A DNA stretch of 64,000 bases, taken from assembly GCF_030407435.1 (NCBI RefSeq), contig NZ_JASDDK010000001.1, positions 806,001-870,000 on the forward strand, given 5' to 3'. The notes under the pieces are model-generated. The model was not told the DNA's origin and did no database searches. It was given only the letters and a program-made list of their open reading frames with translations. Source of the DNA: Winogradskyella bathintestinalis (GTDB lineage Bacteria > Bacteroidota > Bacteroidia > Flavobacteriales > Flavobacteriaceae). The position numbers and the translations under genes were made by a program. How positions within the stretch are numbered: position 1 is the stretch's first letter; each line of letters opens with the position of its first letter. Below are positions 27,241 through 36,695 of the stretch, piece by piece.

Positions 27241-30200
27241 TTAGCGCTGTTTAATTGCTTTTTTACTAATGACTTGCCCGTTAGATAACGTGATTTTAGC
27301 AACATAAGCTGATTGACTTAGCTTAGATAAGTTATATGTTTCTATGGTATTATTACCTTTTAAGTTGTAAATACGTCTGCCTAAAACGTCTAAAATTTCA
27401 ACATTGGTTATAATGTATTGTGTAGAGTTTGTATTAAATTCTACATTACCATTTTGTAATTCAATTATGGTTAAATCGTTTGTAGATAAAAGATTTTCAT
27501 CTATAGAAAGTACATTTGGTGCAAATACAATTTCAAAACGGCTGTTGAATTCGCCAGCTTCTGAGGTAAAAGTGAATGGATTTTCACTTAAATTGTGAAC
27601 GAAATTAAGCAGATTGTCTTTGATGTAAACAGTTTGATTATTTTCAAAAACTCCACTAGCAGAATTGATAGCTATAGTATAATTACCTGGTACTGTGCTC
27701 ACATAACCTAGAGGAACGACATCAGTATCTAGAAATGGTAACCCTCTCCCTTGAATATTATACGGATCATTTGCTATCATAAAATAGAAATTCTGTTCGT
27801 CTCCAGAATTTGAGACTATAGCATCGTACAAAATATCCTTATCGTTGGTGGCATTATTTACATAACCCAATAGTATTCTATCGGCAAAATTATTATCGGA
27901 TGTGAAGTCTAACCAAATACGATGTTCTTCATTATTATTTTCCTGTTGATTTTGAGTAGTTGAAGCAGCTGACCTAAAGAAATCATTATTACTATATGCT
28001 CTACTTCGCATTGTATTGTTAAATATTGGTGCAAAAAGTGTGGTTTGTCCACCATTCACCATATTTACCATAAAGCCTTGTCCTGCAGCAATATTGCCAT
28101 CAAAACATGGGGATGGTAGATTCCTGCAATCTTCTGTGGCTCCCGTTCTGTTATAACGTATATAGTCGTTTGTATCATAATTATAGCCATTATTATTTTC
28201 GTAAAATGGATCGCCAATGAGGTTAGATGGTGTAGCGCCATGGGTCCATATTTCTATAAAACCTTCAATTCTAGAATTATTAGATGCATTTTCTGTTAGA
28301 AAGTCATCTGCAGAAATAGCTGAAGGATATGGATTGCCAAGCAAGTTCCAATCATCGTCGTCATCATCGCCATCCAAACCATCATTATCAATTCCTCTTG
28401 ATAAATTCACATTTACCAATCCACTATGGGGCACTCCATTCTCAAAGATTAACGTAGTAGAAGAATTAGGGTTTCTTGCAATATAACCCATACCTGCTTC
28501 CATGGTTTGATTAACTGCAGAGATCCAATTTCCTTGCCCAGTGCCTGTATTTGGTGCGATAGGATCCCAAGTATAAATATGGTTATTATTAATGGGTAGT
28601 AGATTTGTATCAAAACCTGTAATTGGCGAAGACCAATAAATGTAATCGTAACTACTATCTACATTGTAGTCTCGTTTCATAGTTAGATTTCCTGTGTTAG
28701 TGTTAGTTTCGTTTATTTGAATTAAGCTACCTGAATCTTCAATATTAAAATTTGCACTGGCATCAACATGAACACCTTCATCTACGGTAATAAATTCATT
28801 GGTTTTAACAATTAAAGTACTCGAATTTACGGTCAAATCTTCTCCGACAAAAACATCTATAGGATCACCAAGAGTTTTTATTCCTGTACCAGAGATTGTA
28901 AGATTCGCATAATAATCATTACTAGCAAATTGATTTGTTGTAAGCGCCGTGATAGATTGGTTGTCTCCAGCGTATTCCACAGTAGATGCATCACGTAATA
29001 TAATTTCTGGGTTATTAGTACTACTTATTGATGTATTTGCAAGACCAGAGAACCCATTGGTATTAGATTGTTTAAAGATCCCAGTTTCTGTCACCATAAA
29101 TGAGCCACCAGTTTGAAATTGTATAAATGAATTAGCGCCAGAACCATCGGCAACCGTACCGACATTATCACCTGAGACAACGATATTGGCATAGCTAGGC
29201 ACAGGATTGGATAATCTAATAGACTCAAAACCTCCGTTATTGTTAAATTCTATGGTTGTATCTGGACCTAAGTTGTAGTTTGAAGTCGCACCAAAAGCAT
29301 CAGGTTTTGTTCCTGAGCCTGCCATAATGAATCGGCATTGGTCTTCCATTATTAGATTAGTTCCAGCACCACCTAACGTAAAGTTTTTAACATCAACAAT
29401 AGCGTTTTCAGAGATGGTGATGGTATTAGAAACACCAGCGGCACTGCTAATACCTTTGTAAGTTGGCAACCCAGGAGGTAATGGAGGAAGGCCTTCTAAA
29501 ATATTAGATCCACTAAATGATAAATTAACATAATTAGGTACACCAGATAAAATTTGGGTATTATTTAATCCAGTACCATTTAAATGCACGATTCCGTCTG
29601 TTAAATCATAATTAGAATAATTGCTTAATTGTGGCAAATAATCAGATAATTGATTGGTGGTTATAGTACTAATTCTGTATTCTCCACCTGTCATTACTAA
29701 ACGACCCGAACCATAAAAATCATGGTCATTAGAACCGGCTTCTTCTCCAACAACAATACCTTGTTGTATCTCTAATTTTCCTCCATCAGAAATGCCGATT
29801 CTATTTGTTAATCTTAACTCTAAGGTATTGTTATCTAAGATGGCATAAAAGTTTTTAACGGTAGAGCCCGTCGTTAAAGCATTACCTGTAACTTGGTTTT
29901 GTTTGCCAATGTAATAGAAATTCGCGGTTTGGTTATATGTTGTATAAGTAGAGCCAAAGTCCTGAACATTTCCTTGTGAGCTACTATCCCATATGCCTTG
30001 TGGATGTGTTATATATAGTGTTGAGTTAGTTTGGGAAATAAATTCATTTCTAGCACCAGAGATATCTTGAACTTCGAGCGCAGTGGTTCCATTAAAACTA
30101 AAGTTAAAAGTAGCACCAGATTCTATTTCTAAACTAGAGTCGCCAGTGAATTTTAAGTTTTCAATTAATAATTCAGCAGTATCTCCATTTTCAATTTTAA

Positions 30201-33200
30201 ATGGAACGTTTGAACAGTTAGGAGCGACCTCAATAGTATGGTTATTATCTCCGCTAAATAAAATTTCTTTAGTGGTAACATCACTATTAACAGAAGTAAC
30301 CGTTGTACCAATTTCAAGATTTCCTTCAATTATTACAGGTGCACTTCCTGCTACAATTGTTGGTGTATCATTAAAAGCACGATGTACGTAAAAATCGTCA
30401 TCCGAATTAATGATAACATCACCTCTAATTAGGAAATTTTGTTGGAATGTATGATTTGAAAAAGAACCTCCGAAAGTAAAGTTGCCATCAGAAACAATAA
30501 TGTTACCATTATAAGTTGAAGCTATTCCTGCAGATCTATTCGACATTCCCATTACAAAATAATTAGATGTATTGTTAATTTCAAAATCATTTTCTGTCAC
30601 ATTTATATTAATATTATCACCTCCAACGATTGTCCATTCTGTAGTTAAATTAGATGGGTTAAAATAAACGTTGCCAAATTTATAGCCATTGTCGTTATCG
30701 CTAATGGTCGTAATAACATTAATAAGGCTTCTCTGAGTTGCATTTACAGACCAATCCCAATCATTAATTTCAAGCATTGAACCACCTTCAAATTTTTCTA
30801 TACCTTCCCACATTGGGTGTTGATTATGCATAGAGCTTTGGTCGATAGTCATATATCCGCCATCTCTTACAATGAAATTTGCTGAACTTGGTAAATCGAT
30901 ATCACCTCTAATAATTAAGTTGGCGCCATCTCTTACTTCAAGTGTATTACCTGACGATAAAAATTCTGAAGAAACAGGAGGATTGTCATCATCGGTTAAC
31001 TCAAGTGTTCCGCCAGATAGTATTAAAATATCACAATCATAATTATTGTTAGAACTACCTCCACCAGTAACATATTTGTCAATTAAAATTCGTGTTATGC
31101 TTACCGATGTATTTTGTGGTGCGTTACCATCTGGTACATTTACCCAAGCAGAACCATCAAAGTATTCCCAATCTCCATTGAAGGAAAAATCGGTAGCGAA
31201 TTTCGGTCTAAAGTCACCAGAATTAAAGGTAAACAGAATAATATCAAAAGGATTAGAAACATCATCCAATAATCCACTTGCACTTGCCGTTAAAGTAAAT
31301 CCAGTTCCTGCAGCGGTATGTGTTATACTATTAAAAGTAGAAATACTACTCGCCGAAGCTACAGTAATAGGATCGCCTGTCATTGTTCCGTCTGATGTAA
31401 TTGAAATATTACCAGTCCAGTCTAAATCCCTGTTGCCATTAACATCTGTTGCTTCCACTTGAACCGCAGGTGACATTGTTGCGTTTGTGCTCGTTGTGCT
31501 AGGCTGTTGTAAAAAGTTTAAACGGTCGGCAATAACTTCTATTCGGTTTCTGTTTCCTGTAAGGCTAGACGTAGCACCTCCAGCATTTGTTGCTCCAAAA
31601 ATTGAACCCGATGGATTTGCCGTTGCAGCACTTATAGTAAATTGTAATTGATCGTTATCGGTTACGGCGGTTAAAAAAGTAACTTTCAATGTTAAGGAGG
31701 CCGAACCACCATCTGCTGCCGTTTGAGAAAATCCTGAAAAGGAAATTGTACCTGCTCCAAACGTTGGGTTGTTATCAATAAGCAAATTGCCATCGAATAA
31801 TGCAGCTGTTCTAATATTGGCTAAGTTCGTTACATCAAATGTAATAGCTGTTAATTCTGTAGCTTCAGAATCGGCATCATTAGAAGCTCCACCATCACGA
31901 ATATCAAGTTTAAATACGTCAATAGATTGCGCAGTATTGGTAATAGTTGCTACTTGATAGGCCGTATAATCAATATTGGAATTATAAGTGAATGTTCCAT
32001 TAACTATAATATCAGAATCAGCACTGTTTGTGCCATTTCCTTCAATGACAAATGTATAAGGATCTTCATCTGAATCATTGTTAGCAATAGAAACCGTTGC
32101 AGTTTGAGTACCTAAAGAAGCCGGATCAAAAGTTATTTGGAACGTAGTAAAATTAGTTCCTGTGTCTGGGATTGTAGTGAGCGCTGGTTGCGTGCTTACA
32201 CTAAAATCGGTTGTATTAGAAACTGTTACGTAGTTAGGTGCTGTTCCGTCTAATGTTAAATCGGCACCTCCTGTATTATAAATTGTAAATGCATGTGTTG
32301 CAGTACCTCCATCAACGGTCACATCTCCAAAATCAGTATCATTTGCTATGGTTGGAGTTGCATCTCCGTCAACAATTTCAGTGGCATTTCCTTGGATTTC
32401 GATTTCCGCAGCAGCTGGACCACAATAAACTTCTAAGTCATCAAGGTAAATAGAATTATTGTCTGTTACCATAGTTAAACGCAAATCAACATTGATAAGG
32501 CCTGAGATTGATGATAAATCAAATGTGTATTGAGTATAGCTAGTTCCTGTAACAGTTTGAGTTGTTCCAACATCAGTCCATGTGCCACCATTATCATATT
32601 GTGCCTTTATTTGACTTCCGGAACCACCAGATAATCTCGCCCAAAATGACAAAGATGATGGATTACTAATAGTTGGTAGTTCTAAATCATCACCTACATC
32701 ATTAAAACCAATTTTATGAGAACCTGAGTATGCACTACCAGTGTTTATATAAGTACCAACTAATGAGTAACCAGCAGGAAGTGAACTATCGAAGTCATCT
32801 AAACCAATACATGGCCCAACAAAAACATCCCATTGTGCAAACAAAGTAATATCAGTGGAAAATTCATATAATGCTCCATCCGCATAAGTGGTGCCACTTC
32901 CATTAGCAGCTGTGTTCCAACTATTAAAAGTGAAGCCAGCATTGGTAAATGTATTAGATGTTAGGTTGGCAGGATTACAATCCATTTGTGGAGCCATCGT
33001 ACCTGAACCACCATTATTATTAAACATTACTGTATTGCCTGTTGGAGTATAAACCGCACTAATATCATGGTCATCATTAACATTTGTAAACGAATAAGGA
33101 TTTATACTACCTGCATTTGAGCCATCTACAACCCAATTATTAAATGTATAACAAGCATCTGCCGTTGCCGTAAAATCTTGGTCATCTCCTGAAGAAACGC

Positions 33201-33753
33201 TTATTGTGCCTGGAGAAATTGTTCCTCCAGTGGCTTGGGCTACTGTTATGGTTGGTCCAGTTGGGGCAGAAGCTTCTAATATTAAATTTCGTAGTCTTAC
33301 GCCTCTACCACTTGTTCCATTATTAGTAATTCTAATTTGTACTTGATTAGTTACACTGTTCAAAGTAAAAGTGCCGCCGTCAATGTATGAAGAACCTGTA
33401 GTTGTACTACTTACTTCAGTTTGTGTAAATGTTGTGCCTCCATTAAAAGAGATTTCTATTTTGGCTTGATTATGGCTACCACTACCAAAAGAAGCAACAT
33501 CTAAGCTAAATTCAGCAGATGAATAACTGGACAAATCGTAAATCGCAGTTAAAATAAGATCTGAAGGATTTCCAGCATCCAATAAATAATATGTACCTCT
33601 ATCTATATCATTACTAGTTACGTTATTTATATCTGACCAACTAGCTGAAGGATATGCTCCACCACCTCCTACATTAAAAATTGTAGTCTGCCCATAACCA
33701 AAGCCAAATACAAAACCAATAAACAGGAAAGAAAATAAGTAATTCTTAATCAT
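27241..33753 (-). CDS. Giant T9SS-secreted multidomain surface protein
   Basis: A 2170-residue exported protein. The start at 33753 (MIKNYLFSFLFIGFVFGFG) gives a signal peptide ending YGQ; an ATG at 33786 lies within a TAAATTTG -7 box region (33791-33784), so it is not used. In order I see a jelly-roll-like domain, a divergent InlB B-repeat-like module (GGTISPGTISVSSGDDQDFT), a Listeria-Bacteroides Flg_new repeat (FNNNGGSGTMAPQ to ITLFAQW), a carbohydrate-binding-type module, a choice-of-anchor-D-type ASH module (TDFGDVTVDGGTATHAFTIYN), a long central beta-helix-like region rich in NGN and DNN turns, and a C-terminal T9SS type A sorting domain (about the last 85 residues, ending VISKKAIKQR). 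It is a likely adhesin or polymer-binding cargo of the PorZ-containing system upstream. Confidence 0.87.
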   Translation of the reverse strand: MIKNYLFSFLFIGFVFGFGYGQTTIFNVGGGGAYPSASWSDINNVTSNDIDRGTYYLLDAGNPSDLILTAIYDLSSYSSAEFSLDVASFGSGSHNQAKIEISFNGGTTFTQTEVSSTTTGSSYIDGGTFTLNSVTNQVQIRITNNGTSGRGVRLRNLILEASAPTGPTITVAQATGGTISPGTISVSSGDDQDFTATADACYTFNNWVVDGSNAGSINPYSFTNVNDDHDISAVYTPTGNTVMFNNNGGSGTMAPQMDCNPANLTSNTFTNAGFTFNSWNTAANGSGTTYADGALYEFSTDITLFAQWDVFVGPCIGLDDFDSSLPAGYSLVGTYINTGSAYSGSHKIGFNDVGDDLELPTISNPSSLSFWARLSGGSGSQIKAQYDNGGTWTDVGTTQTVTGTSYTQYTFDLSSISGLINVDLRLTMVTDNNSIYLDDLEVYCGPAAAEIEIQGNATEIVDGDATPTIANDTDFGDVTVDGGTATHAFTIYNTGGADLTLDGTAPNYVTVSNTTDFSVSTQPALTTIPDTGTNFTTFQITFDPASLGTQTATVSIANNDSDEDPYTFVIEGNGTNSADSDIIVNGTFTYNSNIDYTAYQVATITNTAQSIDVFKLDIRDGGASNDADSEATELTAITFDVTNLANIRTAALFDGNLLIDNNPTFGAGTISFSGFSQTAADGGSASLTLKVTFLTAVTDNDQLQFTISAATANPSGSIFGATNAGGATSSLTGNRNRIEVIADRLNFLQQPSTTSTNATMSPAVQVEATDVNGNRDLDWTGNISITSDGTMTGDPITVASASSISTFNSITHTAAGTGFTLTASASGLLDDVSNPFDIILFTFNSGDFRPKFATDFSFNGDWEYFDGSAWVNVPDGNAPQNTSVSITRILIDKYVTGGGSSNNNYDCDILILSGGTLELTDDDNPPVSSEFLSSGNTLEVRDGANLIIRGDIDLPSSANFIVRDGGYMTIDQSSMHNQHPMWEGIEKFEGGSMLEINDWDWSVNATQRSLINVITTISDNDNGYKFGNVYFNPSNLTTEWTIVGGDNININVTENDFEINNTSNYFVMGMSNRSAGIASTYNGNIIVSDGNFTFGGSFSNHTFQQNFLIRGDVIINSDDDFYVHRAFNDTPTIVAGSAPVIIEGNLEIGTTVTSVNSDVTTKEILFSGDNNHTIEVAPNCSNVPFKIENGDTAELLIENLKFTGDSSLEIESGATFNFSFNGTTALEVQDISGARNEFISQTNSTLYITHPQGIWDSSSQGNVQDFGSTYTTYNQTANFYYIGKQNQVTGNALTTGSTVKNFYAILDNNTLELRLTNRIGISDGGKLEIQQGIVVGEEAGSNDHDFYGSGRLVMTGGEYRISTITTNQLSDYLPQLSNYSNYDLTDGIVHLNGTGLNNTQILSGVPNYVNLSFSGSNILEGLPPLPPGLPTYKGISSAAGVSNTITISENAIVDVKNFTLGGAGTNLIMEDQCRFIMAGSGTKPDAFGATSNYNLGPDTTIEFNNNGGFESIRLSNPVPSYANIVVSGDNVGTVADGSGANSFIQFQTGGSFMVTETGIFKQSNTNGFSGLANTSISSTNNPEIILRDASTVEYAGDNQSITALTTNQFASNDYYANLTISGTGIKTLGDPIDVFVGEDLTVNSSTLIVKTNEFITVDEGVHVDASANFNIEDSGSLIQINETNTNTGNLTMKRDYNVDSSYDYIYWSSPITGFDTNLLPINNNHIYTWDPIAPNTGTGQGNWISAVNQTMEAGMGYIARNPNSSTTLIFENGVPHSGLVNVNLSRGIDNDGLDGDDDDDDWNLLGNPYPSAISADDFLTENASNNSRIEGFIEIWTHGATPSNLIGDPFYENNNGYNYDTNDYIRYNRTGATEDCRNLPSPCFDGNIAAGQGFMVNMVNGGQTTLFAPIFNNTMRSRAYSNNDFFRSAASTTQNQQENNNEEHRIWLDFTSDNNFADRILLGYVNNATNDKDILYDAIVSNSGDEQNFYFMIANDPYNIQGRGLPFLDTDVVPLGYVSTVPGNYTIAINSASGVFENNQTVYIKDNLLNFVHNLSENPFTFTSEAGEFNSRFEIVFAPNVLSIDENLLSTNDLTIIELQNGNVEFNTNSTQYIITNVEILDVLGRRIYNLKGNNTIETYNLSKLSQSAYVAKITLSNGQVISKKAIKQR

Positions 33754-33949
33754 AAGGGATAAATTATGAGGATTAACTAACACCAAATTTAACTCAAAAT
33801 CATTGCATGTCAGGACTTTGTAAATTACAAATTTATTAACAAATTGTTAAGTTTTGGGGTGGTTTTATCTGCGAGTAACCAAGTTTTCCGTTTAAGTGTA
33901 ACACTTGTTAAGATGTATAATATAACGTTAGTTGTACTTATTAGAATAA

Positions 33950-33982
33950 TTTGACGTTAATCGCATTTCTATCGTATTTTTG
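33950..33982 (+). promoter_or_regulatory. recX promoter (leaderless-type spacing)
   Basis: TTTG (33950-33953), a 21-base spacer and TATTTTTG (33975-33982) match the Bacteroidota consensus fully. The last G is only 6 bases before the recX ATG (33988), so the transcript should start at or within a base or two of the ATG. Confidence 0.72.
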
Positions 33983-33987
33983 AACTA

Positions 33988-34461
33988 ATGGATTCACAAA
34001 AAACGTACACCGTTAATGAAGCTCAGAAAAAGCTAGAGAGCTACTGTGCATACCAAGAACGCTGCCATAAAGAAGTACGGGCTAAGTTAAGAGATATGAA
34101 AATGATTCCTGAAGCTATCGATGTTATTCTGGTGCATTTAATTCAACATAATTATCTTAACGAAGAACGATTTGCTAAAGCCTTTGTAAGCGGGAAATTC
34201 AGAATAAAAAAATGGGGAAAAAACCGTTTAGTGAGAGAACTGAAATTTAGAGATATTTCTAAATATAGTATTGACGCTGCCTTAAAGGAAATTGATTTAG
34301 AGGATTATATTAAAACTTTAGATGAACTAACTTTAAAACGAATCGCACAGGTCACCGAAAAAAATAGTTATAAGAAAAAGAAAAAAGTAGCTGATTATTT
34401 GCTTTACAGAGGTTGGGAATCGCATTTAGTATATGAAAAATTAAGCGAGTATATTAAATAA
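33988..34461 (+). CDS. recX: Regulatory protein RecX
   Basis: RecX modulates RecA filaments. The 157-residue helical protein has the RecX repeats: YCAYQERCHKEVRAKLRDM (about 19-37), YLNEERFAKAFVSGKFRIKKWGKNRLVRELK (as the second repeat) and KKKVADYLLYRGWESHLVYEKL at the end. recA is not adjacent. The promoter is so close that the mRNA should be leaderless. Confidence 0.9.
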   Translation: MDSQKTYTVNEAQKKLESYCAYQERCHKEVRAKLRDMKMIPEAIDVILVHLIQHNYLNEERFAKAFVSGKFRIKKWGKNRLVRELKFRDISKYSIDAALKEIDLEDYIKTLDELTLKRIAQVTEKNSYKKKKKVADYLLYRGWESHLVYEKLSEYIK

Positions 34462-34463
34462 AA

Positions 34464-34507
34464 AACCTTTTCTTTTTTCTAAATATTTTTAGAAGAAAGA
34501 AAAGGTT
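34464..34507. terminator. Hairpin terminator between recX and the DUF6646 gene
   Basis: Arms AACCTTTTCTTT (34464-34475) and AAAGAAAAGGTT (34496-34507) pair perfectly, with a further TCTAAA/TTTAGA inner stem. Reading minus, the stem is followed by a T run (34463-34461 and beyond), so it mainly terminates the DUF6646 gene; reading plus it is weaker. Confidence 0.75.
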
Positions 34508-34532
34508 AATGCATATAATAACTTAATGCCTA

Positions 34533-35018
34533 TTATATATTAAAAACAGCTCCGAGATTAAGGGTAAACTGATTATGAATATCGATTACTTCATCAGTAT
34601 CGTACTTTGCTAGAGGAAAATTAGCTTCTGTAAAAACACCAAAACCTTCCGTAAAGAAATAGCGTGCTCCGATGTGTCCGCCAAAATTTTTAAGGCTGAG
34701 GTTAAGCCCAGGGTATAGATCAAAATTTTCGTCAATATTGATAACATTTCCTAAATTAGCATTAAATCGCGCTTTTAAGTCATAACGATCACCAAAATCG
34801 AGATCCTCAATACCACTGGCTCCTCCTAATGCATAAGAAGACGTTACACCTACTGAAATATTTTCTCCCAAGCCATAGTCGAAACTTGCGTTAATACCTG
34901 TAGCATGATCTTGGAAATTGGCACCCACTTGAAATTTGGTATCTCCCTTACCTTCAAAAGCTTGGGCATTTCCAAAGCTAATAGCCAACATAGCGACTAT
35001 TAATAGAATATTTTTCAT
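34533..35018 (-). CDS. DUF6646-type small outer-membrane protein
   Basis: A 161-residue exported protein with a signal peptide ending near GNAQA and alternating short beta strands with aromatic girdles (for example FQVGANFQDHATGIN, ISVGVTSSYALGG, GGHIGARYFFTEGFG, ending LNLGAVFNI), typical of a small 8-stranded barrel. It matches the flavobacterial DUF6646 family as I recall it. Function unknown. A TATCTTTG -7 box lies at 35049-35042 on the minus strand, about 24 bases before the ATG. Confidence 0.82.
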   Translation of the reverse strand: MKNILLIVAMLAISFGNAQAFEGKGDTKFQVGANFQDHATGINASFDYGLGENISVGVTSSYALGGASGIEDLDFGDRYDLKARFNANLGNVINIDENFDLYPGLNLSLKNFGGHIGARYFFTEGFGVFTEANFPLAKYDTDEVIDIHNQFTLNLGAVFNI

Positions 35019-35077
35019 GTTTTAATTTTTAAAAATTTGGGCAAAGATACAAATTGAAATCTAATAATGTCCGAAAT

Positions 35078-35938
35078 TTAGCTGAAACGATCCGTGTTTG
35101 TAATGGCTTTTTTGTTTTTCCATTCAATCCATTTCTGACCTTTAAGACGTCGCATTACATTATCAATATTACGCATCACTAAAATATTGTAAATCGCTTT
35201 GCCTAAGTTTTTAGGATTTCTAGCTATGGCGCGTAAACTCATTGAGAATCCTGGTGTAAGATAACGCATATAATGCCAATAACCTTCGGGCATATAGAGC
35301 ACTTCACCGTGGTTTAAATTGCACACCCAACCTTGCGCTTTTTTTAAAGCTGGCCATTTTTCTAAATCCGGATCATTAAAATCTATATCTTCTCTAGTAA
35401 TTAAAGAGTGTGGTACTTTGTACAAGTATTTATTCTGGTTTTGGTCGAATAGAATACATTTTTTTTTGCCTTCAAAATGAAAATGAAAAATATTGGCTAA
35501 ATCAATATCGTAATGCATAAAGGTATAAGAGTCCTTACCTCCAAAAAATAGCATTGGTAATTTTTTCATTAATCGCAGTCCAAAATCTGGATAATTAAAA
35601 TCCTTTTGGAATTGGGGCACTTCTTTCAAAATATTCCAGAGAAAAATGCGGTATTTTGTAGGTTCACGTTTTAGTAAATCTACATAATCGGCCATTTTCA
35701 TTTTAGCATGTGCTTGGTTAAAACCATCGTTATGGTGTACCGGTCGATCATCGTAAAGCGGTACGGTGACATCTCCTGCAACTTTTTTTATGTAGTCTAA
35801 ATTCCATTTGGAATACGCCGGCCAATCTTCAATAAACTGCTCTATAACCACTGGTTTTTGTGGTTTGAAATAATGTTTTATAAAGTCTTCCTTTGAAATG
35901 GTTTTTACGCGAGGAATATCTTGAAGATTAAGTTTCAA
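35078..35938 (-). CDS. Cupin-like (JmjC-type) oxygenase family protein
   Basis: The 286-residue protein belongs to the cupin_8/JmjC-like family of Fe(II)/2-oxoglutarate oxygenases (FIH/jumonji relatives). The iron motif HxD is visible in FMHYDIDLANIFHFHF (around residues 140-155), the distal histidine in EVLYMPEGYWHYMRYL (about 211-226). Protein hydroxylation or small-molecule oxidation is possible; the substrate is unknown. It has its own promoter (35990-35961 minus, TTG-N19-TAACTTTG) and is monocistronic. Confidence 0.88.
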   Translation of the reverse strand: MKLNLQDIPRVKTISKEDFIKHYFKPQKPVVIEQFIEDWPAYSKWNLDYIKKVAGDVTVPLYDDRPVHHNDGFNQAHAKMKMADYVDLLKREPTKYRIFLWNILKEVPQFQKDFNYPDFGLRLMKKLPMLFFGGKDSYTFMHYDIDLANIFHFHFEGKKKCILFDQNQNKYLYKVPHSLITREDIDFNDPDLEKWPALKKAQGWVCNLNHGEVLYMPEGYWHYMRYLTPGFSMSLRAIARNPKNLGKAIYNILVMRNIDNVMRRLKGQKWIEWKNKKAITNTDRFS

Positions 35939-35960
35939 ATGCTTAAAAAAATTTAGGTTT

Positions 35961-35990
35961 CAAAGTTAGTAAAACGGAATTTAATGTCAA
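35961..35990 (-). promoter_or_regulatory. Promoter of the cupin-like gene
   Basis: On the minus strand TTG (35990-35988), 19 bases, then TAACTTTG (35968-35961), an exact -33/-7 pair. The start of transcription would be about 15-20 bases before the ATG. Confidence 0.68.
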
Positions 35991-36076
35991 TAATTATTCC
36001 TTAATTTAGTAAGTGATTTTTTGTTTTATGGAATTCACTTTGCTAAATTCGTCCTCAAATTTAAATACAATTTATT

Positions 36077-36376
36077 ATGAAAAAAATTTTTACATTATCT
36101 TTAGCATCATTGTTTTTAGCAACTAGTTGTGGAACTGTAGGACTTGTGTCTACACCAACAGATTATAGTGTCGCAGGGAACGAAGTAAGCGTAACAGAAA
36201 AAAACACGAACATTTTTGGATTGACACCAATGAATGCTCAGAAAGAGTCTGGAAATATGCTTAGACAATTAGAAGGAAAATGTAGTAATGGTGTAACAAA
36301 TATCAGAACTACTATTTCGGCAAAAATGTTCATCTTAGGATTTGAGAAAATTGAAATGACAGGAAACTGTAAATAA
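36077..36376 (+). CDS. Small lipoprotein of unknown function
   Basis: A 99-residue lipoprotein with lipobox ATSCG (Cys18). Two further cysteines (in GKCSNG and at TGNCK, the penultimate residue) may form a disulphide. The mature part resembles small conserved flavobacterial lipoproteins, with a VSVTEKNTNIFGLTPMNAQ motif; I cannot assign a domain. It is followed 24 bases later by a clear terminator and stands alone. Confidence 0.72.
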   Translation: MKKIFTLSLASLFLATSCGTVGLVSTPTDYSVAGNEVSVTEKNTNIFGLTPMNAQKESGNMLRQLEGKCSNGVTNIRTTISAKMFILGFEKIEMTGNCK

Positions 36377-36399
36377 TACTTTTTAGAATTTTAATATTC

Positions 36400-36430
36400 A
36401 AATGGCTCCATTGTTCTTGGGGCCATTTTT
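36400..36430 (+). terminator. Terminator of the small lipoprotein gene
   Basis: The arms AATGGCTCC and GGGGCCATT (one G-U pair) flank a 9-base loop, followed by five T residues ending at 36430. The hairpin lies 24 bases after the stop codon, the normal position. The gap 36377-36695 otherwise holds only the flotillin terminator at 36617-36666. Confidence 0.85.
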
Positions 36431-36616
36431 AGTTTGTTATTTTTATTTAAAACCACTATATATTTTGCGATTTACCAAAAGTTAAGCTGAGCAGATTATG
36501 AGTGCTCCTGAATTTTTTGTTCGAACGTATAATTCCAATTCCGTCTTTACAAAAAAAGTAAATGTCTTCTCGAGGAATAGAATACAACAGTAGTTATTAA
36601 TACTAAGAATTCCTAA

Positions 36617-36666
36617 AAATAAAAGACCAATACCCTAAAAATATTTTAATGTTGATATTGGTCTTT
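36617..36666 (-). terminator. Terminator of the flotillin gene
   Basis: Eleven-bp arms AAAGACCAATA (36622-36632) and TATTGGTCTTT (36656-36666) pair perfectly around a 23-base AT-rich loop. Reading minus, GGTCTTTTATTTTT follows the stem, giving an imperfect T tract. It lies 30 bases past the flotillin stop. Confidence 0.78.
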
Positions 36667-36695
36667 CGGAATTAATTATATTCAAATAGAGATAA

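Noticed and set aside
31046..31462. 138-codon plus-strand frame inside the giant T9SS gene
   Set aside because: Antisense shadow of a strand-rich, Thr/Asn-rich coding region; no family match.
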